Shown here one piece after another: positions 1 through 5,758 of a stretch of 11,609 nucleotides of DNA. Within the stretch, counting starts at the first letter, position 1, and each line of letters starts with the position of its first letter. The DNA comes from JAQWBS01 sp047975765 (GTDB lineage Bacteria; Pseudomonadota; Alphaproteobacteria; RF32; CAG-239): positions 1 to 11,609 of the forward strand of contig JBKEEF010000016.1 of the NCBI GenBank assembly GCA_047975765.1. Reading direction: 5' to 3'. A program made the translations under genes and the position numbers. The notes beneath the pieces were generated by a model. The model saw nothing but the letters and a program-made list of their open reading frames with translations, was not told where the DNA came from and did not search any database.

Positions 1-188
1 TGGGTAGTCCGGAAAGTCCTTGGGTGATGAGAGGTGCAAATGAAAGCCGAGATAGCCTTAGAAGCAGCCTGAACTTGAAGGTCAATAATATCTATATCCC
101 ATTCGCCTTTAACTTCGGTTATGCTCGTGATACAAGATCCGACTATTCCGATGATCAACTATATCTTACTATTAGATATAATTTTTAG
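1..188 (+). CDS. C-terminal end of an outer-membrane beta-barrel protein (5' truncated by window)
   Basis: An open frame enters the window (codons in phase with base 3) and stops at TAG 186-188, giving about 61 residues. The visible part alternates polar and hydrophobic residues, as in transmembrane beta strands (for example SSLNLKVNNIYIPFAFNFGY). It ends in LYLTIRYNF, and a terminal aromatic Phe preceded by alternating hydrophobics is the classic signal read by the BAM complex. This supports an integral outer-membrane barrel protein. The family cannot be assigned from the last strands alone; a surface-lipoprotein assembly modifier, a porin or an autotransporter-type barrel are all possible. 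The first 180 bases are about 41% G+C by count, somewhat richer than the AT-rich intergenic DNA that follows. A terminator hairpin lies about 70 bases downstream of the stop. Confidence 0.7.
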   Translation, partial: GSPESPWVMRGANESRDSLRSSLNLKVNNIYIPFAFNFGYARDTRSDYSDDQLYLTIRYNF

Positions 189-257
189 ATAATGCGATTA
201 AAAAAACAACTGGATTTATTTTTATCCTTATGATAAACAAAAGCAAAATTTAGTCCT

Positions 258-297
258 AAACCCTCTCAATTGAGAGGGGGTTCTTTCTGTTTTATTT
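258..297 (+). terminator. Rho-independent terminator after the barrel gene
   Basis: CCCTCTC (261-267) pairs with GAGAGGG (272-278) across an AATT loop, flanked by AA/TT pairs. A T-rich tract (TTCTTTCTGTTTTATTTT) follows on the + strand. Its position downstream of the stop at 188 suits termination of the barrel-gene transcript. Confidence 0.8.
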
Positions 298-306
298 TCT
301 AATCTC

Positions 307-412
307 CTGTCATACTCGGGCTCTTTTTTATTGTCATACTCGGGCCTGACCCGAGTATCCATTTGTGTTGAGTTCGGTAATTAGATTCCCAGTCAAGCTG
401 GGAATGACAGAA
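307..412. repeat. Intergenic palindromic repeat element (double hairpin) with a truncated extra left end
   Basis: Two hairpins lie side by side. ACTCGGG (338-344) pairs with CCCGAGT (350-356). ATTCCCAG (385-392) pairs with CTGGGAAT (398-405). The element begins with TGTCAT (332-337) and ends with ATGACA (404-409), so the outer ends are also inverted repeats. A partial copy of the left end, TGTCATACTCGGGC, lies at 309-322. Palindromes built on TCATACTCGGG and ATTCCC...GGGAATGACA cores are typical dispersed repeats of alphaproteobacterial genomes (known from the class; copy number here cannot be seen). No coding capacity is visible. Confidence 0.7.
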
Positions 413-487
413 AAAGGAGTTTTCTTCAATCAAGTTAGAAAACAAAATAAGAATGAAAATGATGAAATAATATAACTAATTAAACAT

Positions 488-521
488 TAAAAAATAAAGA
501 ATGAGGAAGTTAAACTTCCTC
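488..521 (-). terminator. Rho-independent terminator of the alpha/beta hydrolase gene
   Basis: GAGGAAGT (503-510) and ACTTCCTC (514-521) form a perfect 8-bp stem with a 3-base loop. Read on the - strand, it is followed by ATTCTTTATTTTTTAATG, a T-rich tail. It lies 6 bases past the stop codon at 527-529. Confidence 0.85.
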
Positions 522-526
522 TGTCT

Positions 527-1312
527 TTATTCATCATCTTCATCATCAAATGGTTCATCAATATCTTCATGCTCTTCGATATAATCATCTTCATGAGCTA
601 AATCTGGATGTTCTCCGCCCTCAAGAAGTTCAGATTTTCTACGACGTCCTCTTCTCTTCTTTTGAGGTGTTTTCTTTTTCATTGCATCAACAACATAATT
701 TCCAACAATTTTGAACAAATCGACAAGATGATTGTTATAAACATGATCAGCTTCTTCAAGCAACGCAAAATCCACTTGGACACTTCTTTGAGAATTTAAT
801 CTCTTTGCCAAAGCAGCAACACTACTTGGTGTTCCAATCTCATCTGCACCACCTTGAATAATTAGACCAGAAGTTGGACATGGTGCTAAGAAAGAAAAAT
901 CCTTTTCATCTGCTGGCGGAGAAACCGCAATAAAATTATTGATATCTGGTCTTCTCATTAATAGTTGAAGCCCAACCCAAGCACCAAAAGAATAGCCTGC
1001 AATCCAACATTGTCTTGCTTCAGGATTGACAGATTGTAACCAATCTAAGGCAATTGTCGCATCAGAAAGTTCACCTGGACCATCTTCAAATTCACCTTGA
1101 GAGCGTCCAACACTTCTGAAATTAAAACGCAAAACAGAAAAACCTAGTTTTTGAAAACAGTTAAATAAGGTGTAGACCACTTTATTGTTCATCGTTCCAC
1201 CATATTGTGGATGCGGATGAAGAATCAAGGCGACAGGAGCGCCCGGTTTTTCACTTTGATGATAACGTCCTTCGAGACGTCCGGCATATCCATTAAAAAT
1301 GACTTCAGACAT
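527..1312 (-). CDS. Alpha/beta-fold hydrolase (COG2945-like) with a charged C-terminal tail
   Basis: A 261-residue cytosolic protein with no signal peptide. Residues 1-210 form an alpha/beta hydrolase: the HPHPQYGGTMNN block (32-43) near the oxyanion region, the nucleophile elbow GYSFG (Ser108), Asp157 in GGADE and His190 in EADHVYNN as the likely catalytic triad. This layout is that of the COG2945 family of alphaproteobacterial hydrolases, whose substrate is generally unknown. Family members usually end near residue 215. This one continues with a strongly basic run (KKKTPQKKRRGRRRK, 212-226) followed by a very acidic tail (about 228-261, rich in Glu and Asp). The FR-GVGRSQG motif usual in the family has Ser67 in place of the first Gly. 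AAAGAGAG precedes the ATG, and the gene is divergent from cysE. Fold and triad are secure; the substrate is not known. Confidence 0.88.
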   Translation of the reverse strand: MSEVIFNGYAGRLEGRYHQSEKPGAPVALILHPHPQYGGTMNNKVVYTLFNCFQKLGFSVLRFNFRSVGRSQGEFEDGPGELSDATIALDWLQSVNPEARQCWIAGYSFGAWVGLQLLMRRPDINNFIAVSPPADEKDFSFLAPCPTSGLIIQGGADEIGTPSSVAALAKRLNSQRSVQVDFALLEEADHVYNNHLVDLFKIVGNYVVDAMKKKTPQKKRRGRRRKSELLEGGEHPDLAHEDDYIEEHEDIDEPFDDEDDE

Positions 1313-1360
1313 TTTGCTCTCTTTATTGTTTTAATTAGTAATATATTAGTTATCTTAAGC

Positions 1361-1366
1361 TATAAT
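1361..1366 (+). promoter_or_regulatory. Candidate -10 box for cysE
   Basis: A perfect TATAAT lies 41 bases before the cysE start in the 95-base divergent region. No convincing -35 element is found at 16-18 bases upstream, so this is only a candidate. Confidence 0.3.
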
Positions 1367-1407
1367 ACTGATTAAAAGTTAAAATTCTATGAGGACAATA
1401 GCATATT

Positions 1408-2085
1408 ATGACATCATTTTACAAGATAATTATTGAAGACTTAGATTCTGTCACTTCCAGAGACCCTGCAACAAGCTCTAGATTTGAAGCTGCAATCTGT
1501 TCAACTGGCTTTCATGCCATTTTAATGCACCGTTTCTCACATTTTTTGTGGAAAAAGAACTTTAAAATTGTGGCTAGAGTTTTTTCTGGCTTTTCTAGAT
1601 TTTTAACAGGAATTGAAATCCATCCTGCTGCCCGAATCGGAAAAGGTTTCTTTATTGATCATGGAATGGGTGTTGTGATTGGTGAAACAACCGAAATTGG
1701 AAACAATGTGACACTTTATCACGATGTGACACTAGGTGGGACAACCGTTTTTGATAAGAACGGAAAGGTAATGACTAAAAGACACCCTACCCTTGAAGAT
1801 AATGTGATTATTGGTTCTGGAGCTCAAATATTAGGACCTATTATAATTGGCAAAAATTCTAAGATTGGTTCAAATGCCATTGTCACAAAAAATGTCGATA
1901 AAAACACAACTGTTGTAGGTTTGGCAGCTCATAAAGTTGAACAAATCAACAAGAAAGGTCAGTTTTTCCAAGCTTATGGAATTTGCCAAGAAAATTCTGA
2001 TGACTTTATAGTAAGCGTTGAGAATTTAAAGAAAGAAGTTGAAACTTTGAAAAAAGAAATCAACAAGCTCAAAAAAGACAGTTGA
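1408..2085 (+). CDS. cysE: Serine O-acetyltransferase (short EpsC-type CysE)
   Basis: Transfers acetyl from acetyl-CoA to L-serine, giving O-acetylserine, the first step of cysteine synthesis in the cytosol. The 225-residue protein has a short helical N-terminus (1-66) and then the left-handed beta-helix of hexapeptide repeats (about 67-175). The catalytic signature IEIHPAARIG...FIDHGMGVVIGET contains His85 and Glu70; Glu takes the place of the Asp found in the enteric enzyme, as is common in EpsC-type members. VTLGGT (107-112) and RHPTLED (125-131) follow, with a loop several residues longer than usual between them. After the conserved FQAYG (187-191) the protein has three heptads with V204/V211/I218 at position a and L207/L214/L221 at d, a predicted coiled coil. 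The terminal residue is Ser, not the Ile that docks into cysteine synthase CysK in the classic complex. GAGGA (1391-1395) lies 12 bases before the ATG, a rather long spacer. Confidence 0.93.
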   Translation: MTSFYKIIIEDLDSVTSRDPATSSRFEAAICSTGFHAILMHRFSHFLWKKNFKIVARVFSGFSRFLTGIEIHPAARIGKGFFIDHGMGVVIGETTEIGNNVTLYHDVTLGGTTVFDKNGKVMTKRHPTLEDNVIIGSGAQILGPIIIGKNSKIGSNAIVTKNVDKNTTVVGLAAHKVEQINKKGQFFQAYGICQENSDDFIVSVENLKKEVETLKKEINKLKKDS

Positions 2086-2103
2086 TTGTAACGATATTGT
2101 AAC
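2086..2103 (+). promoter_or_regulatory. Pho-box-like direct repeat upstream of the secreted-protein operon
   Basis: TTGTAAC (2086-2092), GATA, TTGTAAC (2097-2103): two identical 7-mers spaced by 4 bases, an 11-bp period. The same architecture (7-4-7 direct repeats, CTGTCAT/CTGTAAC type) is known for PhoB and related OmpR-family response regulators. It starts one base after the cysE stop and 80 bases before the next start. The repeat is seen directly; regulator identity is inference. Confidence 0.4.
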
Positions 2104-2165
2104 TATTATTTTTATATGTTTTATTGTATCATAAGATATAGATAAAGAATTATGGAGGTCTGATC

Positions 2166-2777
2166 ATGAAGAAATTTATATATCTTGCAGCAATTCTCGG
2201 AGGTGCTTTTGTGGCCTCTGTGTCTTTTGCTCAGCTTCCTGCAAACCCTTGGAATCCTCAACCACCTACCCCTAATGATGGTGATTTTGGAGCTGGTGCT
2301 TCAGAAACAATTGATTATAATGTTCCTGATGCTCCTGTTTATAAGAACAATGCGATTACTAATGGAGAAATCCTTCCTGTTGACCCTTGGGCAAGAGCAA
2401 GAGATCGTTCTGGTGTGAGAACTTGGAGAGGAAGTGGTAAGCATGGTGAATTGAACTATATTGGCGAAGCAACAACTTGGGGAACAGCAACAGGACAAGA
2501 AATGATTGCGCCTGAAGTTAATCGTCATAATATGCTTGTGATGACTGAACACCTTAGAAAACTAGGATATAAAATTCCTGCTTCTTATGATCAAAAAATT
2601 AAAGATATGCCAAAAGCTTACAAAGAACTTTTGAGAGAAAGTATGGATGCTATTCCTAATGCAGAGGATCCACTCAGCCAATCTGTATATAGAATTATGA
2701 CTGACGTTCAAGCTGGTACAGGATTAGATTTTGATAACTTGCTCTTCAATAGCTTAGATATTCTTGGAACAGACTAA
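2166..2777 (+). CDS. Secreted protein of unknown function (Pro-rich N-terminus)
   Basis: A 203-residue protein that I do not recognise. Residues 1-22 are a clear Sec signal peptide (MKK, hydrophobic core IYLAAILGGAFVASV, then SFA before Gln23), so the mature protein should be periplasmic or released. There is no lipobox cysteine, and the whole protein lacks Cys. The mature N-terminus (23-60) is rich in Pro, Asn and Asp, with two similar NPW/DPW motifs (27-29 and 73-75). A Gly/Trp-rich stretch around WRGSGKHG and TTWGTATG (88-110) comes next, then a mostly helical, charged C-terminal half (about 116-200). A strong GGAGG (2154-2158) sits 7 bases before the ATG. The next gene starts 18 bases after the stop and is also secreted, so the two probably form one transcript and may act together. 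No function is claimed. Confidence 0.85.
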   Translation: MKKFIYLAAILGGAFVASVSFAQLPANPWNPQPPTPNDGDFGAGASETIDYNVPDAPVYKNNAITNGEILPVDPWARARDRSGVRTWRGSGKHGELNYIGEATTWGTATGQEMIAPEVNRHNMLVMTEHLRKLGYKIPASYDQKIKDMPKAYKELLRESMDAIPNAEDPLSQSVYRIMTDVQAGTGLDFDNLLFNSLDILGTD

Positions 2778-2795
2778 TATTTAGGAGTTTCTATA

Positions 2796-3188
2796 ATGAT
2801 TAAAAAGATGGGTGCAATTTTCCTCTTTTCCATTTTATCGTTCTCAAATTCTTTTGCTGCAGATTTATTTAGCGAGAACTATCAAGATGAAAAGTTGAAT
2901 GCGGAAATTCAAAAAAACGTCAAGAAATATGAAGTTATTGCACCTGAAGAAATTGCACGTGTTCAAAATCAAGTTAATAAAGTTAGTGTAACAAAAGTGA
3001 ACAACATGGATACAGACGAAGCTAGAACATTTGTTAAAGTTTCAAACCGCCTTTTAGGTGAAGCAGATGAAGGATATAGACCAACTAATGTTGATGTAAA
3101 CAATAAGCAAGATGTGAAAGCTTTTTATGATAATAATTTTGGTTATAGCATTTCAAACCTTGCAAATGATACCCCCGATGAATATTAG
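2796..3188 (+). CDS. Small secreted protein of unknown function
   Basis: A 130-residue protein, not recognised. The N-terminus (MIKKMGAIFLFSILSFSNSF) is a Sec signal peptide with likely cleavage after Ala21 or Ala22. The mature part is about 108 residues, hydrophilic, without Cys or further hydrophobic segments. A predicted helical region (about 30-90, rich in Lys, Glu and Gln with regularly spaced Val and Ile) leads to a polar tail containing YDNNFGYSISNLAND. AGGAG (2783-2787) is spaced 8 bases from the ATG. It follows the preceding secreted-protein gene by 18 bases with no terminator between, which supports an operon; a bidirectional-type terminator lies 18 bases after its stop. The two products do not look alike beyond their signal peptides. 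It could be a partner or periplasmic accessory of the first protein, but that is inference from position only. Confidence 0.82.
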   Translation: MIKKMGAIFLFSILSFSNSFAADLFSENYQDEKLNAEIQKNVKKYEVIAPEEIARVQNQVNKVSVTKVNNMDTDEARTFVKVSNRLLGEADEGYRPTNVDVNNKQDVKAFYDNNFGYSISNLANDTPDEY

Positions 3189-3205
3189 AAATAATAGTTA
3201 TCAAA

Positions 3206-3246
3206 TAAAACCCCACTCTTTTCTCACACAAAGAATGGGGTTTTAT
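3206..3246. terminator. Bidirectional terminator between the secreted-protein operon and clpX
   Basis: AAAACCCCA (3207-3215) pairs with TGGGGTTTT (3236-3244). After one mismatch the stem continues as TCTTT (3217-3221) with AAAGA (3230-3234). T-runs follow on both strands (TTTTATTTATTT on +, TTTTATTTGATA on -), so it can serve both convergent transcripts. Confidence 0.85.
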
Positions 3247-3266
3247 TTATTTCAAAATAACTTATC

Positions 3267-4526
3267 TTAAGCTATTTTCTCTTTCTTTTTCTTGTCAAAG
3301 ATGAACTTTGGCTCACCAATTCCATTGATGACATCTGCTGAAATAACAATTTCAGTCAAATCTTTCTTATCTGGAACATCATACATCAACTCGAGCAAGT
3401 TTTCTTCCATAATCGCACGAAGACCGCGAGCCCCTGTCTTTCTCTCAATTGCTTTCTTAGCGATTGCAAGCATTGCATCATCTGTAATTTCAAGTTTAAC
3501 ATTTTCCATATCAAACAAAGTTTTATATTGTTTGATAATTGCATTTTTAGGTTCTGTCAAAACTTTCACAAGCGCAGCTTCATCTAAATCATTTAGCGTT
3601 GCAATAACAGGTAGACGACCTACAAACTCTGGAATAAGACCAAATTTTAACAAGTCTTCAGGTTGAACACTTTTCAAAATCTCACCAATTCCACGTTTTT
3701 CTTCGCCAACTACTTTTGCACCAAAACCAATTGAACCCTCTTTACCACGTTTTGAAACAATTTTTTCAAGCCCAGCAAATGCACCACCACAAATGAACAA
3801 GATATTTGTTGTATCAACATGCAAAAATTCTTGTTGAGGGTGTTTTCTGCCCCCTTGAGGAGGAACATTAGCCACAGTTCCTTCAATAATCTTAAGTAAG
3901 GCTTGCTGCACACCCTCACCTGAGACGTCTCTGGTGATAGAAGCACTATCGCTTTTGCGAGAAATTTTATCAATTTCATCAATATAGATGATGCCTCTTT
4001 GAGCTTTTTCGATGTCATAGTTTGCAGATTGAACCAATTTCAAAACAATATTTTCAACATCTTCACCCACATAGCCAGCTTCCGTCAAAGTTGTTGCATC
4101 TGCAATTGCAAATGGAACATCTAAAATTTTTGCTAAAGTTTGAGCCAATAAAGTTTTTCCGCTTCCTGTTGAACCAATCAAAATCACATTAGATTTAGAA
4201 ACTTCAACATCTTTGTTTTCTGTCATGCAGTTAAGTCTTTTATAGTGGTTATAAACCGCAACAGACAAAACTTTTTTTGCATGATCTTGACCAATCACAT
4301 ATTGATCCAAAAATTCTTTAATTTTGGAAGGTGTTGGTAAATGTTCTGAACTTGAAAGATTTTTTTCGCCTCTCAATTCTGCAATTTCATCAGAAAGAAT
4401 ATTGACACAAACTTCAATACATTCATCACAAATATAAACACCACGTCCGGCAATCAATTTCTTAACTTCATTTTGACTTTTACCACAAAATGAACAATGT
4501 AGAACTTCTTCTTTTTTATCTGCCAT
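3267..4526 (-). CDS. clpX: ATP-dependent Clp protease ATP-binding subunit ClpX
   Basis: AAA+ unfoldase that recognises tagged or damaged proteins and feeds them into the ClpP chamber. The 419 residues are full length for the family. The N-terminal zinc domain has Cys11, Cys14, Cys33 and Cys36. Walker A is GSTGSGKT (118-125), Walker B IIYIDEID (179-186). Pore loop GYVG is at 151-154, the RKH loop at 227-229, the IGF loop that docks on ClpP at 266-268, the arginine-finger region FVGRLP at 301-306 and sensor 2 GARGLR at 365-370. One oddity: Walker A has Ser119 where ClpX nearly always has Pro (GPTGSGKT). The start lies 4 bases after the clpP stop, so the genes are co-transcribed and probably translationally linked; a GAGAGAG purine run overlapping the clpP end serves as ribosome binding site. 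lon, which often follows clpX in alphaproteobacteria, is not here. Confidence 0.97.
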   Translation of the reverse strand: MADKKEEVLHCSFCGKSQNEVKKLIAGRGVYICDECIEVCVNILSDEIAELRGEKNLSSSEHLPTPSKIKEFLDQYVIGQDHAKKVLSVAVYNHYKRLNCMTENKDVEVSKSNVILIGSTGSGKTLLAQTLAKILDVPFAIADATTLTEAGYVGEDVENIVLKLVQSANYDIEKAQRGIIYIDEIDKISRKSDSASITRDVSGEGVQQALLKIIEGTVANVPPQGGRKHPQQEFLHVDTTNILFICGGAFAGLEKIVSKRGKEGSIGFGAKVVGEEKRGIGEILKSVQPEDLLKFGLIPEFVGRLPVIATLNDLDEAALVKVLTEPKNAIIKQYKTLFDMENVKLEITDDAMLAIAKKAIERKTGARGLRAIMEENLLELMYDVPDKKDLTEIVISADVINGIGEPKFIFDKKKKEKIA

Positions 4527-4530
4527 AGTC

Positions 4531-5169
4531 TTACTCTCTCTCTTTTATGATTTCTTCTCTTGATGTGACGATTGTATCAATCAAGCCAAATTTCAAAGCT
4601 TCTTGTGGATTCATGAAATTATCACGCTCCATAGCTGCCTCAATTTTCTTAATGTCTTTGCCAGTATGATGTGCATATATTTCATTTAAACGTTTTTTCA
4701 TTCCTAAAATTTCTTTTGCATGAATTTCGATATCAGTCGCTTGACCTCTAAAACCACCTGAAGGTTGGTGAATCATAATGCGGGAATTTGGCAAAGAAAA
4801 TCTTTTTCCTGCTGCACCACCTGCCAAAAGCAAAGATCCCATTGAACAAGCTTGACCAATACACATTGTATTTACATCACAAGAGATATATTGCATTGTG
4901 TCATACATCGCCATCCCTGATGTCACAACACCGCCTGGAGAATTGATATAGAAGAAAATGTCTTTACTAGGATTTTCTGCTTCCAAAAACAACAACTGAG
5001 CACAAACCAGAGACGAAACATCATCATTAACTTCACCTGTCAAAAAGATGATTCTTTCTTTAAGCAATCTTGAATAGATATCAAAAGAGCGCTCACCACG
5101 AGCTGTTTGTTCAACAACCATTGGCACCAAAGTGCCATTATAAACTTCTAAACTATCTTTTCCAAACAT
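4531..5169 (-). CDS. clpP: ATP-dependent Clp protease proteolytic subunit ClpP
   Basis: Serine peptidase subunit whose two stacked heptameric rings form the degradation chamber of ClpXP. The 212-residue protein contains the full catalytic triad: Ser109 in GQACSMGS, His134 in RIMIHQPSGG and Asp183 in ERDNFM. The oligomer and substrate-strand motif FYINSPGGVVTSG (73-85) and the handle helix region GQATDIEIHAKEIL (142-155) are intact. The first residues before LVPMVVEQT (14-22) correspond to the short N-terminal segment that is often cut off in this family. The ATG at 5169 is supported by AAGGAA about 7 bases upstream. It is first in a tight clpP-clpX operon and divergent from the HAD-like gene. 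A perfect inverted repeat (TATTGT-N5-ACAATA) lies 28 bases upstream of the start and could be an operator. Confidence 0.97.
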   Translation of the reverse strand: MFGKDSLEVYNGTLVPMVVEQTARGERSFDIYSRLLKERIIFLTGEVNDDVSSLVCAQLLFLEAENPSKDIFFYINSPGGVVTSGMAMYDTMQYISCDVNTMCIGQACSMGSLLLAGGAAGKRFSLPNSRIMIHQPSGGFRGQATDIEIHAKEILGMKKRLNEIYAHHTGKDIKKIEAAMERDNFMNPQEALKFGLIDTIVTSREEIIKERE

Positions 5170-5196
5170 ATTAATTTCCTTACTATAAACTTTTAG

Positions 5197-5213
5197 TATT
5201 GTTTATCACAATA
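5197..5213. promoter_or_regulatory. Inverted repeat upstream of clpP, candidate operator
   Basis: TATTGT (5197-5202), TTATC, ACAATA (5208-5213) is a perfect 6-bp inverted repeat with a 5-base spacer. It sits 28 bases before the clpP start in the 132-base region shared with the divergent HAD-like gene. Such a dyad suits a dimeric regulator; which one is unknown. It has no T-tail and is AT-rich, so it is unlikely to be a terminator. Confidence 0.3.
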
Positions 5214-5241
5214 TCTAAATTTCTTCAATAAATAGTTAATA

Positions 5242-5271
5242 TTGACTTTAATCATAATTTTGTGACAGAAT
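5242..5271 (+). promoter_or_regulatory. Candidate sigma-70-type promoter for the HAD-like gene
   Basis: TTGACT (5242-5247) and CAGAAT (5266-5271) are spaced by 18 bases, and the start codon is 30 bases further. The -35 box is strong and the -10 box is partial. Confidence 0.4.
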
Positions 5272-5301
5272 AGCTAAAGAATCTTAGAAAGGACTTAAAA
5301 T

Positions 5302-5757
5302 ATGATATTTTGTGATATGGATGGTGTTTTGGTAGATTTTGAAGAAGGTTTTTTTGATGTTCATGGAAAATATCCTTCAGAATTGTCACATAGTGAGATG
5401 TGGCAAATTGTTTTAGACAATGAAAACCATTGGCTTGACCTCCCTCCTATGAAAGATGCTCAAGAACTCATCAATTTCCTAGCACAATATGAATATCAAA
5501 TTTTAACAGGACTGCCTATTCAAGGCTTTGATAAAGCTGATAAAGAAAAAAAGCTTTGGATTGAAAAACATATTAGTAAAGAACTTCCAGTTATTTGTTG
5601 TTTGAGTAGAGATAAGCATATTTATTGCCAGAAAGGTGATATCCTAATTGATGATAGAAAAGGCATGATTTCTGACTGGGAAGAAGCTGGTGGCATTGGA
5701 ATTTTGCATGAAACTTCTGAAAAAACAATTTCAGAACTAAAAAAACTTCTAAAGTAA
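5302..5757 (+). CDS. HAD-superfamily hydrolase, 5'(3')-deoxyribonucleotidase-like (NT5C type)
   Basis: A 151-residue cytosolic phosphatase of the HAD fold. Motif I is DMDGVLVDF (5-13), with Asp5 as the likely nucleophile and Asp7 as general acid. Motif II is ILTGLP with Thr69. Motif IV is ILIDDR with Asp117/Asp118 for Mg2+. The GVLVDF start, the WLDLPPMKDA block (44-53) and the DDRKGMISDWEEAGGIGILH-type C-terminus resemble the compact NT5C nucleotidases that remove phosphate from deoxynucleotides; phage and bacterial versions of this size are known. The exact substrate is inference. AAAGGA (5288-5293) precedes the ATG by 8 bases. It lies alone, divergent from clpP, and its stop is 1 base from the stop of the convergent membrane-protein gene. 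It is not the same family as Caulobacter CicA, another HAD protein encoded near clpP. Confidence 0.82.
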   Translation: MIFCDMDGVLVDFEEGFFDVHGKYPSELSHSEMWQIVLDNENHWLDLPPMKDAQELINFLAQYEYQILTGLPIQGFDKADKEKKLWIEKHISKELPVICCLSRDKHIYCQKGDILIDDRKGMISDWEEAGGIGILHETSEKTISELKKLLK

Positions 5758-5758
5758 C

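Larger units (their letters stand above)
189..526. other. 338-base intergenic region without a gene
   Basis: This stretch holds, in order, the barrel-gene terminator, the palindromic repeat element and, at its right end, the terminator of the convergent hydrolase gene. The remaining parts (about 189-257 and 413-490) are very AT-rich. I see no open frame with a ribosome binding site and no RNA gene in them. Confidence 0.6.

Noticed and set aside
307..412. Palindromes as the end of an insertion sequence
   Set aside because: There is no transposase frame nearby and no target duplication; the double-hairpin form fits a short dispersed repeat.
608..799. Small open frame opposite the hydrolase gene
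   Set aside because: It lies wholly within the coding region of a well-supported gene on the other strand, without a ribosome binding site or recognisable product.
1313..1407. Riboswitch or leader controlling cysE
   Set aside because: The region is only 95 bases, very AT-rich, and shows no stable hairpins or known cysteine or methionine regulatory motif.
5302..5757. HAD gene as an equivalent of Caulobacter cicA, which also sits beside clpP
   Set aside because: Size, motif layout and orientation fit the NT5C-like nucleotidases; closeness to clpP alone is not enough to equate them.
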